From the NCBI RefSeq assembly GCF_014385195.1, contig NZ_JACRTG010000018.1, positions 1 to 64,000 on the forward strand: a stretch of DNA of 64,000 nucleotides, read 5' to 3'. This stretch comes from Paratissierella segnis (GTDB lineage Bacteria > Bacillota > Clostridia > Tissierellales > Tissierellaceae). Position 1 is the stretch's first letter, and each line of letters opens with the position of its first letter. Of this stretch, positions 9,317 through 18,114 are shown piece by piece. The notes below the pieces were generated by a model. It made no database searches, had not been told where the DNA came from, and saw nothing but the letters and a program-made list of their open reading frames with translations. A program made the translations under genes and the position numbers.

Positions 9317-10597
9317 ATGGATAAGTTTATGAAGTGGATGGAAGAGAAATTTGTTCCGGTGGCTGGGAGGATAGGTTCACAAAGACATCTAGCGGCTATT
9401 AGAGATGGTTTTGTCGGTATTATGCCTCTTGTTTTAGCAGGTTCGATTGCAGTACTTTTAAACAATACTTTAGGAGCTTGGATTCCGGGGTTGGGGAACA
9501 TACTTGGACCAATCAATAGCAACGTATGGTGGGGAACGTTTGCAATGTTAGCTTTGCTTGTTACATTCTCGGTAGGATATAATCTGGCTAAAAGCTATGA
9601 GGAAGATGGATTATCAGCAGGATTAATTTCAGTTGCAGCATTCTTGATAACTCTACCGCAAGGAACTGATGAATCGGGATGGGGTTTTTTATGGAATGGC
9701 TATTTGGATGCAAAGGGCTTATTTACCGGATTGATAGTAGCTTTGATTGCGACAGAAATATTCGTGAAACTGACAAAGCGCGGTTTAGTCATAAAAATGC
9801 CTGAAAATGTTCCTCCTGCAGTAGGAAAGGCATTTGCTGCATTAATACCCGGATTCATATCTGTTTATGTATTTGGTTTAATAACATTTCTTATTACAAA
9901 AGCAGGATTAAACAGTCTGTATGATGTTATCTTCAATATAATTCAAAAACCTCTAATGGGCTTAGGCCAAGGTGTAGTTTCAGTAGTATTGATTCCTATA
10001 CTGATAAATCTATTTTGGTTCTTCGGACTTCATGGAGCAAATATTTTTGAACCAATCATGCAAAGTATCTATATGCCGGCATTAGTAGAAAATGCAGCAG
10101 CTGTAGAAGCCGGTTTAAAAGCGCCTCATCTAGTAACTAAGACATTCTTTGACTCATATGTACACTTAGGAGGATCAGGTGCTACTTTAGCATTGATTTT
10201 AGCAATATTCTTAGTTGTAAAGGAGAGAAAAGAATATAAAGAGGTTGCAAAATTGTCCCTTGCACCGGGCATATTTCAGATCAATGAATCAATAATGTAT
10301 GGACTGCCAATAGTGCTAAATCCAATTTTATTTATTCCGTTTTTATTGGTGCCGGGTGTAATTTCATTGATTGCATATTTAGCTACAGCAATAGGACTTG
10401 TGCCTCCAACGTATGTGGTTATACCTTGGATCTCGCCTGTTGGAATTGGTGCGTTTTTAGGTACAGGAGCTAAAGGTATAGGAAGCATAATGGCAGCAAT
10501 ACTGGCATTAGTGAACTTTGCGGTGGCTACATTGATTTATTTACCATTTGTAAAGATGGCTGAAAAACAAGCCATAGATAGGGAAAAAGCAAAATAA
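9317..10597 (+). CDS. PTS lactose/cellobiose-family EIIC permease
   Basis: This is the membrane channel subunit for import and phosphorylation of a beta-disaccharide (426 residues, around ten hydrophobic segments). The N-terminal amphipathic start (MDKFMKWMEEKFVPVAGRI) and the internal FWFFGLHGANIFEP stretch are typical of CelB/LicC-type EIIC. The RBS AAAAAGGGGG is 7 nt before the ATG. The genes for EIIB, EIIA and a GH4 enzyme flank it, so the system is complete. The substrate is probably cellobiose, chitobiose or a similar disaccharide. Confidence 0.92.
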   Translation: MDKFMKWMEEKFVPVAGRIGSQRHLAAIRDGFVGIMPLVLAGSIAVLLNNTLGAWIPGLGNILGPINSNVWWGTFAMLALLVTFSVGYNLAKSYEEDGLSAGLISVAAFLITLPQGTDESGWGFLWNGYLDAKGLFTGLIVALIATEIFVKLTKRGLVIKMPENVPPAVGKAFAALIPGFISVYVFGLITFLITKAGLNSLYDVIFNIIQKPLMGLGQGVVSVVLIPILINLFWFFGLHGANIFEPIMQSIYMPALVENAAAVEAGLKAPHLVTKTFFDSYVHLGGSGATLALILAIFLVVKERKEYKEVAKLSLAPGIFQINESIMYGLPIVLNPILFIPFLLVPGVISLIAYLATAIGLVPPTYVVIPWISPVGIGAFLGTGAKGIGSIMAAILALVNFAVATLIYLPFVKMAEKQAIDREKAK

Positions 10598-10604
10598 AGA
10601 TTAA

Positions 10605-10632
10605 TAGATAGGGGCTTAAGTGCCCCTATCTA
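10605..10632 (+). other. Intercistronic hairpin without T-run
   Basis: An 11-bp perfect stem (TAGATAGGGGC / GCCCCTATCTA) with a 6-nt loop lies between the EIIC and GH4 genes and is not followed by T residues. It is more likely an mRNA processing or stability element than a full terminator. Confidence 0.55.
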
Positions 10633-10666
10633 GCCCAACATCAATAAAAAAGGGGAATGATTTTAA

Positions 10667-11989
10667 ATGAATGAAGGATTGAAAATTGCAACTATTGGTG
10701 GGGGTTCTTCCTATACTCCTGAGTTTCTTGAAGGATTGATAAAAAGATATGATGAATTACCGGTTCGAGAATTGTGGCTTGTAGACATAGAAGCAGGGTT
10801 AGAAAAGCTTCAAATCATTGGAGATTTGGCGAAACGAATGATAGATAAGGCAAATGTCCCAATGAAAATATATACAACTACCGATAGAAGGAAAGCACTT
10901 GAAGGTGCGGATTTTGTTACCACACAAATAAGGGTAGGTCAGATGAAAGCGAGAGCCAAAGATGAAAGGATACCACTATCCTATGGATTTATAGGGCAGG
11001 AAACAAATGGAGCAGGTGGACTTTTCAAAGGGCTTAGAACAATACCGGTAATCTTAGAAATAGCTGATGAAATGAATGAGCTCTGTCCAAATGCATGGCT
11101 AATAAATTTTACCAATCCTGTTGGAATGGTTATGGAGGCATTGATTAGATATTCCAAGCATAGGAAGTTCATTGGACTATGTAATGTGCCCATAGGGGTA
11201 GAAAGAGGTATAGCAAAGATATTGGACATAGATTATAATAGAGTAAGAATTGATTTTGCGGGATTAAATCATATGGTATACGGATTTGATGTATTTATAG
11301 ATGGAATTCGGAAAACAAAAGAGGTTTTCAATAGGTTTATCGAAGATTCAAATTTAGTTAATATGAAAAATATTGAACTTTTGGAATTTGATAAGGAGTT
11401 TTTAAAGGCATTAAAATTAATTCCTTGTCCATATCATAAGTATTATTATAAGACGAAGGATATGTTGGAAATTGAGTTAGAACACTTTAAAAACGGAACT
11501 ACTAGGGCTGAAGAGGTTATAAAAACCGAATCAGAACTATTTAATCTATATAAAGACCCCAGTTTGGATGTGAAACCTGTTGAATTGGAAAAACGGGGAG
11601 GAGCTTATTATTCTGATGTAGCATGTAATTTAATATCTTCTATTTATAATGATAAAGGGGATTTGCAGGTTGTAAACACAGTAAATAAGGATACAATAAG
11701 AGATTTTCCGACTGATTATGCAATTGAAATTACATGTAAAATTACCAAGGATGGTCCAATTCCTCATAAATTCATAGACGAATTTCCTTTAACTATTAAA
11801 GGATTAATTAATCAGATAAAAACTTTTGAGATATTAGGGGCACAAGCAGCGGTAGATGGAGACTATGAAAAGGCATTATTGGCAATGATCCTAAACCCGC
11901 TCGTAGCAAATGATATATTGGGTCATAAATTGTTGGATGAAATGCTAGAAGTCAATAAAGAATACCTTCCAAGATTTTTTAATAAATAA
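10667..11989 (+). CDS. GH4 family 6-phospho-beta-glucosidase
   Basis: This is a family 4 glycoside hydrolase (440 residues) that cleaves the phosphorylated disaccharide delivered by the PTS, using NAD and a divalent metal. The N-terminal Rossmann motif is ATIGGGSSYTPE. The family metal-binding Cys and His are in GLCNVPIG and GLNHMVYGF. The metal and NAD roles come from family knowledge. Length and motifs fit LicH/CelF-type enzymes. It sits between EIIC and EIIA, which supports an intracellular phospho-glycoside substrate. Confidence 0.9.
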   Translation: MNEGLKIATIGGGSSYTPEFLEGLIKRYDELPVRELWLVDIEAGLEKLQIIGDLAKRMIDKANVPMKIYTTTDRRKALEGADFVTTQIRVGQMKARAKDERIPLSYGFIGQETNGAGGLFKGLRTIPVILEIADEMNELCPNAWLINFTNPVGMVMEALIRYSKHRKFIGLCNVPIGVERGIAKILDIDYNRVRIDFAGLNHMVYGFDVFIDGIRKTKEVFNRFIEDSNLVNMKNIELLEFDKEFLKALKLIPCPYHKYYYKTKDMLEIELEHFKNGTTRAEEVIKTESELFNLYKDPSLDVKPVELEKRGGAYYSDVACNLISSIYNDKGDLQVVNTVNKDTIRDFPTDYAIEITCKITKDGPIPHKFIDEFPLTIKGLINQIKTFEILGAQAAVDGDYEKALLAMILNPLVANDILGHKLLDEMLEVNKEYLPRFFNK

Positions 11990-12021
11990 TCTACCAGTTA
12001 ATCAAAAAAGGAGAGAACACA

Positions 12022-12354
12022 ATGGATTTAGAACTTACAATTATGAACATTATAAATTTTAGCGGCGATGCGAGAAGTCTTTCAATGGAGGCAATATCTT
12101 TTGCAAAAAATGGAGATATAAATAAGGCTCTGAAATATTTGGAGGATGCCAATTCGAAGCTATCTGAGGCGCATAGAAGTCAAACTAAGCTTATATCAGA
12201 GGAAGCTAACGGGGTCAACAAACCCATATCTCTGTTGTTGGTTCATGCACAGGATCATCTAATGAATGCCATAACTATTAAGGACATGGCAAACGAATTT
12301 GTAGACCTCTATAAAATTTTGTATGATGCTAAGGGGGTAAGCATAAGTGAGTAA
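12022..12354 (+). CDS. PTS lactose/cellobiose-family EIIA
   Basis: This phosphocarrier (110 residues) moves phosphate from HPr to the EIIB of this operon. The active-site histidine lies in LLLVHAQDHLMNA (H75, with D78 and H79 following). It is entirely helical in the family and acts as a trimer. Its end overlaps the next start by 8 nt, showing translational coupling to the MupG-like gene. Confidence 0.92.
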   Translation: MDLELTIMNIINFSGDARSLSMEAISFAKNGDINKALKYLEDANSKLSEAHRSQTKLISEEANGVNKPISLLLVHAQDHLMNAITIKDMANEFVDLYKILYDAKGVSISE

Positions 12355-13435
12355 ATTGGGGATATCTGTTTATCCTAATAGATCTAAATTAGAAGATGAT
12401 ATTGAGTATCTTTATTTGGCAAGTAAATATGGTTTTCAGAGAATTTTTCTAAGCTTGTTAAGTGTTCAAGATGAAAATAGCTTAAATAAATTTAAAGATA
12501 TTGTAAAACTAGCAAGGAAGCTTGATATGGAAGTTGTGGCAGATGTTGCACCGGACGTATTTAAGGATTTGAATGTTGACTATAAGGATTTGAGAGTTTT
12601 TAATGATTTAGGGTTAACAGGCATAAGGTTGGACTTGGGGTTTAGTGGCAATGAGGAGAGTATCATGTCGTTTAACCCATATGGGTTAAAGATAGAGTTG
12701 AATATAAGCAGCGGAACTAAATATATAGACAATATAATGAGTTATATACCTAATAAAGATAATATAATAGGTTGTCACAATTTTTATCCTCATAAATATA
12801 CAGGGATTTCCAGAAAACATTTTACTGAGTCCACTAAAAAGTTTAAGGAATATGGACTTCGCACAGCCGCATTCATATCGTCAAATGTTGGTACTTTTGG
12901 TCCTTGGGCAATAAATGAAGGACTTCCAACTTTGGAGGAACACAGAAATTTACCCATTGAAGTACAAGCAAAGGACTTTTTAAATACCAATTTAATAGAT
13001 GATGTCATCATATCAAATTGTTATGCAAGTGAAGAGGAATTTAAGACATTAGGCAATTTGAATAGGGATATACTAACCCTAAATGTGAATATAATCGATA
13101 ATCTTCCTGAAACAGAAAGAAGTATATTGTTTGATGAACTGCATTTTAATAGGGGGGATGTATCGGAATATATGATTAGGTCAACTCAAAGCAGAGTAAA
13201 ATATAAGGACCATAATTTTGAATTAATTAATCCGAAGAATTTAGAAAAGGGTGATATTATAATAGAATCCAGCCTCTATGCACATTATGCAGGTGAGATG
13301 CATATAGTTTTAAAACCCATGTTAAATAGTGGTAGAACATCGGTGGCTGGAAGAATTGTGGATGAAGAAATCTATTTATTAGATCATATAAGACCTTGGC
13401 AGAAATTTATGCTAAAGGGGAAAAACTGTGAGTAA
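12347..13435 (+). CDS. MupG/DUF871 family TIM-barrel protein (6-phospho-N-acetylmuramidase type)
   Basis: This protein of 362 residues begins LGISVYPNRSKLEDDIEYL, the signature of the DUF871 family, now typified by MupG, which hydrolyses MurNAc-6-phosphate-GlcNAc. It has an N-terminal barrel (1-235) and a smaller C-terminal beta domain (245-362). Family membership is clear, but the substrate here may follow the cellobiose-type PTS with which it is co-transcribed. Together with the GH4 gene it suggests that two phospho-disaccharide hydrolases share one transporter. It starts at GTG inside the EIIA gene. The stop codon lies in the left arm of the terminator. Confidence 0.82.
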   Translation: MSKLGISVYPNRSKLEDDIEYLYLASKYGFQRIFLSLLSVQDENSLNKFKDIVKLARKLDMEVVADVAPDVFKDLNVDYKDLRVFNDLGLTGIRLDLGFSGNEESIMSFNPYGLKIELNISSGTKYIDNIMSYIPNKDNIIGCHNFYPHKYTGISRKHFTESTKKFKEYGLRTAAFISSNVGTFGPWAINEGLPTLEEHRNLPIEVQAKDFLNTNLIDDVIISNCYASEEEFKTLGNLNRDILTLNVNIIDNLPETERSILFDELHFNRGDVSEYMIRSTQSRVKYKDHNFELINPKNLEKGDIIIESSLYAHYAGEMHIVLKPMLNSGRTSVAGRIVDEEIYLLDHIRPWQKFMLKGKNCE

Positions 13436-13458
13436 CCGGGGGGATTCACAGTTTTTTT
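13422..13458 (+). terminator. Terminator of the cellobiose-type PTS operon
   Basis: The stem AAACTGTGA / TTCACAGTTT ends in seven T. The left arm overlaps the last codons and stop of the MupG-like gene. Confidence 0.85.
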
Positions 13459-13525
13459 CTATTCAATGGACAATATTATAAAATAAGGTTAAAATATAAT
13501 AGAGACTTTTTAAAAGGAGTTTAAA

Positions 13526-14749
13526 ATGGCTAACAGGATTATAATCGTAGGTGGAGGGGCTGCCGGTATGATTGCAGCAATAATAGCTAAAAGAAACGGC
13601 GGAGATGTTACTCTATTGGAAAGAAACGATAGAGTTGGGAAAAAGCTATTAGCTACAGGAAATGGGAGATGTAACTATACAAATCTGAATATAAGTTCAA
13701 ACAATTATCATGGTAAGGATTTAAATTTTATAAAAGGACCACTATCTCAATTTAATACAGATAGTGTGATTGATTTTTTTGAAGGATTGGGGATAACTCC
13801 TGCTGTGGAAGACAATGGCAAGGTATATCCTCTTTCATTTCAAAGTTCCAGCATGTTGGATGTACTTCGCTTTGAAATGGAACATTTAGATGTTCAGTTG
13901 ATTACTGATGCCTATGTAGTTGATATAGTTAAGGGAAAAAATTTTATATTAAAATTAAAAGATGGCAGGATATATGAAGCGGATAGGGTTATATTGGCAA
14001 CAGGCGGCATGGCAATGCCTGTAAGCGGCTCTGACGGGAATGGCCATTCGTTGGCAAAGTCATTGGGGCATAAAATTGCAGAGACTTTTCCTGCATTAGT
14101 ACAATTGAAGCTAGAAGGAGATATTTTCAAGCAGGTTAATGGCGTTAAAATTATAGGTAAAGCTTCGGTATATCATAATGAGAAGCTAATTAGAGAAGAT
14201 ATAGGGGACATATTGTTCACCGATTACGGAGTCTCCGGACCTCCTATACTGCAGATAAGCAGAGAAGCGATAGAACATATTAACAACAATTTGGAAGTCG
14301 AATTAAGGCTGTCTATAATCTATACAAAGTCATTTGATGAGCTATACTTTTATTTGATTAAGAGATTTGAAATGATGCCTTGGAAGACAGTGGAAGAAGG
14401 ATTAATTGGATTAATAAATAAAAGGCTTATAATTCCTATATTAAAAGCAGCAGATATAGATAAAAAGACATATGTTGATAGACTTAACAAACGTGAAATA
14501 AAAGATTTGGCGAATATATTAATGGATTGGCGGTTTAAGATAATAGGAAATAAAGGTTGGGGACAGGCGCAGGTTACAGCAGGGGGAGTAAGCACTAAGG
14601 AAATAAATGATAAGACTTTGGAATCAAAACTTGTAAAAGGATTGTATATAGTAGGAGAACTTCTGGATGTAGATGGAGACTGTGGAGGGTTCAATCTTCA
14701 ATGGGCTTGGTCAACAGGCTATATTGCAGGGTTAAATGCAACATTATAA
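13526..14749 (+). CDS. HI0933/YhiN-family FAD-dependent flavoprotein
   Basis: This is a predicted NAD(P)/FAD-dependent oxidoreductase of 407 residues. The N-terminus carries the FAD dinucleotide-binding motif IIVGGGAAGM and the family signature GKKLLATGNGRCNYTN (about 39-54). The C-terminus closes the FAD site with YIVGELLDVDGDCGGFNLQWAWSTG. Members include BaiN-like enzymes, but most have no known substrate. It is 22 nt upstream of the SAF-domain oxidoreductase and may be co-transcribed with it. Confidence 0.88.
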   Translation: MANRIIIVGGGAAGMIAAIIAKRNGGDVTLLERNDRVGKKLLATGNGRCNYTNLNISSNNYHGKDLNFIKGPLSQFNTDSVIDFFEGLGITPAVEDNGKVYPLSFQSSSMLDVLRFEMEHLDVQLITDAYVVDIVKGKNFILKLKDGRIYEADRVILATGGMAMPVSGSDGNGHSLAKSLGHKIAETFPALVQLKLEGDIFKQVNGVKIIGKASVYHNEKLIREDIGDILFTDYGVSGPPILQISREAIEHINNNLEVELRLSIIYTKSFDELYFYLIKRFEMMPWKTVEEGLIGLINKRLIIPILKAADIDKKTYVDRLNKREIKDLANILMDWRFKIIGNKGWGQAQVTAGGVSTKEINDKTLESKLVKGLYIVGELLDVDGDCGGFNLQWAWSTGYIAGLNATL

Positions 14750-14770
14750 GTATGGAAACGGAGGGATAAA

Positions 14771-16060
14771 ATGTCTGGTTTAAATACAAAATTGAGAAAA
14801 TTAGATGAAGATAATAAACACATTAGAGTGGCGATTGTCGGAGCAGGACTTATGGGGAAAGGTATGGTAAGCCAGATTATGCTGGTTAAAGGCATGATAC
14901 CTTCTTTGGTGATTAGCCATAAGATTTCGGATGCAGTCGAAGCTTATACTCTTGCAGGGATAAAGAAAGATGATGTAGTTGTAGCTAAAAATCTTGGCGA
15001 AATAAATAGGGCAATGGAACAAAATAAATATGTAGCTTCAGATATTACAGAATATGCATCGGAACCTAATTTGATTGATGTGGTTGTGGATGCAACAGGT
15101 GTACCTGATGTCGGTGCTAAGCTGGCCATGGATGCTATATTTAATAAAAAACATATAATCCTCCTTAATGTAGAGGCAGATGTGGTAGTGGGTCCTATTT
15201 TAAACAAAATTGCCAAAAGCGCCGGAGTAGTATATTCCGGAACAGCAGGAGACGAACCCGGAGCTGTAAAAGAGATCTTTGATTTTGCAGAAGCCACCGG
15301 GTTTGAAGTTCTTGCCATAGGAAAAGGCAAAAACAATCCATTGGATTATGAAGCTACACCTGACAGCGTAAGGGAGCAAGCTTTAAAGTATAAATTAAAA
15401 CCATTGAGACTAGCTTCGTTTATAGATGGAACCAATACCATGATTGAAATGGCTGCTATGGCAAATGCTACCGGATTTCTACCGGATATACGAGGAGGAC
15501 ATTGTCCGACTACAGATGTTAAAAGCCTGCCGAAAGTCTATAGCCTTAAAGAAGAAGGCGGAATTTTAAATAAATATAAGATTGTTGACTATGCGTTGGG
15601 AATAGCACCGGGTGTATTTGTAATTGTAACTACACCAATGCCGCAAGCGCACCATGAAATGCAATATTTGAAGATGGGTCCTGGTCCTAATTATGTACTA
15701 TATAGACCATATCATCTCACAAGTTTAGAGACGCCTATTTCAATCGCCAAGGCGTATTTTGACAATGAACCAACTATAGCGCCTATTTTTGATAAACCTG
15801 TGGCGGAGGCTATTACCATAGCTAAACGAGATTTGAAAAAGGGAGAAAGGCTGGATGGAATAGGGGAATATACAGTATTAGGAAGTATCGAAACCTATGA
15901 AAAAGCAAAAGAAGATAATCTTTTACCGATAGGATTGGTAAATAAAAATACAATAGTAAAACAGGATATTAAAAAAGGTGAGTTTATAACTTATGATATG
16001 GTTGAACTGGATAAGACTACAACTATATATAAATTGAGACAATTGCAGGAAGAAATGTAA
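14771..16060 (+). CDS. Rossmann NAD(P)-dependent oxidoreductase with C-terminal SAF domain (copy 1)
   Basis: This protein of 429 residues resembles homoserine dehydrogenase and other two-domain dehydrogenases at the N-terminus: VAIVGAGLMGKGM (about 19-31), VVVDATGVPDVGAKLAMDA and NVEADVVVGPIL. The C-terminal 90 residues look like a SAF domain (AKRDLKKGERLDG, VKQDIKKGEFITYDMV). A close paralog lies at 25679-26974 behind the glucitol-type PTS; the two share long identical blocks along their whole length. The substrate is unknown; the paralog's position suggests a polyol phosphate or its oxidation product. This copy is followed about 150 nt later by a Cof phosphatase. Confidence 0.8.
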   Translation: MSGLNTKLRKLDEDNKHIRVAIVGAGLMGKGMVSQIMLVKGMIPSLVISHKISDAVEAYTLAGIKKDDVVVAKNLGEINRAMEQNKYVASDITEYASEPNLIDVVVDATGVPDVGAKLAMDAIFNKKHIILLNVEADVVVGPILNKIAKSAGVVYSGTAGDEPGAVKEIFDFAEATGFEVLAIGKGKNNPLDYEATPDSVREQALKYKLKPLRLASFIDGTNTMIEMAAMANATGFLPDIRGGHCPTTDVKSLPKVYSLKEEGGILNKYKIVDYALGIAPGVFVIVTTPMPQAHHEMQYLKMGPGPNYVLYRPYHLTSLETPISIAKAYFDNEPTIAPIFDKPVAEAITIAKRDLKKGERLDGIGEYTVLGSIETYEKAKEDNLLPIGLVNKNTIVKQDIKKGEFITYDMVELDKTTTIYKLRQLQEEM

Positions 16061-16207
16061 GATGAAAAGATAATAGGCAAGAACTAATAAAAACTTAGTT
16101 TATGCATTAGATTATATATATTAACATATTTATACAACATATATCTATTCGATATAATTAACAGCAAGTGACTTTATAAGTTCAATAATATACTACAGGA
16201 GGACAGA

Positions 16208-17020
16208 ATGTATAATTTATTAGCTCTTGATTTAGATGGTACTCTACTTAATGAAAATCATGAAATTTCCGAAACAAACAAGCATATGCTTTATGAAGCT
16301 AAAAAAAGAGGAGTAAAAATTATATTAATATCGGGAAGAGAACCTAAGGCGGTTAAATATTTTGGTAATGAGCTGAAATTAAATGAATTAATTGCAGGTT
16401 TAAATGGAGGAATGATTACAGATAGTAAAGCAGAAAAGATTTTTTTCAACGAATTTATAGATGAAAATTTAGCGAAGAAAGTTGTTTATTCCGTGGAATA
16501 TGAAAATTTATGTTGTGTGGTTTTTATTGGAGGCAAGATATTTACAAAAGATAAAAGCGATCTGAGATTTAGAATTTTTGAAAATTACGCGGTAATGGAC
16601 ATTGGGGAAGTCGGTAAATTATCAATATTTTTGGGAAATGAAAGTTTTTGGAATAAAATTAGTAAAATATTATTAATTGACGATAATAAGAAATTAAATA
16701 GCTATAAGGAATCATTGTTATCATCGGATTTTATGGAATTAACTATGCAATTTTCTTTACCACATTTCTTAGAAATTTATAGTGGGGCTGTATCAAAGGG
16801 GAGAGCATTAGAGTATATATCTAAATTTTATGGGATCAGAAGAGATCAAATTATAGCTATAGGTGACGGGGAAAATGATATTGATATGATAAAATTTGCG
16901 GGCTTAGGTGTGTCTATGGGCAATGCTCCTGATATTGTAAAGAAAAGTTCAGATATAGTTACATTGTCTAATAACGAGGATGGAGTAAGTGAAATAATCA
17001 AAAATTTTATTATTAAATAA
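16208..17020 (+). CDS. HAD superfamily Cof-type sugar phosphatase
   Basis: This cytoplasmic phosphatase (270 residues) has a HAD core: motif I LALDLDGTLL with nucleophile D8 and D10, motif II (ILISGR), the Lys region (SKGRALEY) and motif III GDGENDIDMI. The inserted C2 cap between motifs II and III places it in the Cof/YidA group, which removes phosphate from sugar phosphates and related metabolites. RBS TACAGGAGGA precedes the ATG. The specific substrate cannot be deduced. Confidence 0.88.
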   Translation: MYNLLALDLDGTLLNENHEISETNKHMLYEAKKRGVKIILISGREPKAVKYFGNELKLNELIAGLNGGMITDSKAEKIFFNEFIDENLAKKVVYSVEYENLCCVVFIGGKIFTKDKSDLRFRIFENYAVMDIGEVGKLSIFLGNESFWNKISKILLIDDNKKLNSYKESLLSSDFMELTMQFSLPHFLEIYSGAVSKGRALEYISKFYGIRRDQIIAIGDGENDIDMIKFAGLGVSMGNAPDIVKKSSDIVTLSNNEDGVSEIIKNFIIK

Positions 17021-17051
17021 TCAATTATTATATTTCTATATTTTTTAATTC

Positions 17052-17100
17052 AAATGTCAAGGATGAAGTAACAAGTAGAGGTGCTTTATCCTTGACATTT
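17052..17100. terminator. Inverted repeat between convergent genes, probable bidirectional terminator
   Basis: Perfect 13-bp arms (AAATGTCAAGGAT at 17052-17064 and its complement at 17088-17100) enclose 23 nt between the ends of the Cof phosphatase and EIIA genes. Confidence 0.55.
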
Positions 17101-17153
17101 AATATTTAAGTCTTGAATTAGAAATTTTATTTATGAATTAAAAGCATATGAAA

Positions 17154-17642
17154 TTAATCTTTCATATAATCTATAAATAAATTATAAACATCTGTTACAT
17201 CTTCAGTATCCCTTAACTTTTTCACTTTACCTTCCTCTTGGAAGATTTCAACTAGTTTTTTTAAAACAGAAAGATGTACTTTAGGCTGAGTAATACTTAG
17301 CATAAAAATCATTTCTACAGGAATTCTTCTGTCAGGTTCTCCCATTACTGCAAAGGAAACAGGATTTTCAAGAAATCCTATGGCAATAGCAGGTGTATAA
17401 ACATGGTCCGGCGTTGTGTGAGGTATTGCAATGTTTATGTCTGCTAATTCTAATGCAGTTGGGAATTCACGTTCACGCTTTATTATAGAATCTGTATAGC
17501 TTTCTTTAACAATCTTTTTATCAAATAATCTTTTGCTGATAATATGAAGAGCTTCTTCGTCAGTAGTTGGATTAATCCCTTTGATTATCAGGCTTTTATC
17601 AAAAAACAGATTATCAAGTATTTTGGTACCTTCATTTTGCAT
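17154..17642 (-). CDS. PTS galactitol/fructose-type EIIA
   Basis: This phosphocarrier of 162 residues belongs to the PTS EIIA type 2 family. The phosphorylated histidine is H75 in INIAIPHTTPDH. It is the only EIIA near the GatB- and GatC-like genes (18960-20568) and is transcribed divergently from them, so it very likely completes that transporter. Its start ATG is preceded by AAAGGAGG on the minus strand. Alternatives are a fructose- or ascorbate-type EIIA, but the neighbours favour the galactitol group. Confidence 0.88.
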   Translation of the reverse strand: MQNEGTKILDNLFFDKSLIIKGINPTTDEEALHIISKRLFDKKIVKESYTDSIIKREREFPTALELADINIAIPHTTPDHVYTPAIAIGFLENPVSFAVMGEPDRRIPVEMIFMLSITQPKVHLSVLKKLVEIFQEEGKVKKLRDTEDVTDVYNLFIDYMKD

Positions 17643-17723
17643 AAAAATCCTCCTTTAATCGCTTTTCATAATTTGTCTATGTTAAAGGATAGCACTAAAA
17701 AATAAAAATGTAAAGGTAAAAGA

Positions 17724-17737
17724 AGAAAACGGTTACT
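17724..17737 (-). promoter_or_regulatory. Possible CcpA (cre) site upstream of the EIIA gene
   Basis: The 14-mer at 17724-17737 (GAAAACGGTTAC core) agrees with TGWAANCGNTNWCA at 12 of the 14 positions, missing only the outermost base on each side. Catabolite repression would make sense for a PTS gene. The match is weak evidence by itself. Confidence 0.3.
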
Positions 17738-17852
17738 AAAATTTATTATTTTTTTTATTCAAAGAATGTGATATTATATGAAGAATACATGCTTCATGGT
17801 ATAGCCGTGTAATTTATTACTAAAAATACTTTATCTTGGAAGTTAAAAAGTA

Positions 17853-17880
17853 TTGACATATTTGAAATGTTTGATAATAT
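17853..17880 (+). promoter_or_regulatory. Sigma-A promoter of the DeoR-gat operon
   Basis: TTGACA (17853-17858) and TAATAT (17875-17880) are 16 nt apart. This gives a leader of about 230 nt before the DeoR-type gene. The -10 lies inside the first copy of a repeated element (17869-17894), so a repressor there would block initiation. Confidence 0.5.
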
Positions 17881-17894
17881 ATAGTAAAACAAAT
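17869..17894 (+). repeat. Regulatory repeat copy A (candidate DeoR operator)
   Basis: GTTTG-N16-CAAAT with the same flanking bases as copy B at 18060-18084. The longer similarity runs about 17851-17904 against 18046-18095. Both copies sit in the divergent region between the EIIA and DeoR-type genes. Confidence 0.5.
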
Positions 17895-18059
17895 AAAAAC
17901 AATACCAAATAAAGATAAAATAATTATAATTGATGCAAAAAACTTTTATTTTTCTAGAAATTATTATTAGATTCTTATAAAATGGCTAATATACTTAATT
18001 GTATCGTCATTGATAGTTTTGATTTTTAAATAATTAAAAGCAATGGTATTTTTGAAAAT

Positions 18060-18084
18060 ATTTGATAATGTACATGAAACAAAT
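18060..18084 (+). repeat. Regulatory repeat copy B (candidate DeoR operator)
   Basis: ATTTG-N15-CAAAT, flanked as in copy A by TTTTGAAA on the left and AAAACAATA on the right. It lies just upstream of the ribosome binding site of the DeoR-type gene. Confidence 0.5.
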
Positions 18085-18114
18085 AAAACAATAATAGGAG
18101 GTGATAAAATCAAT

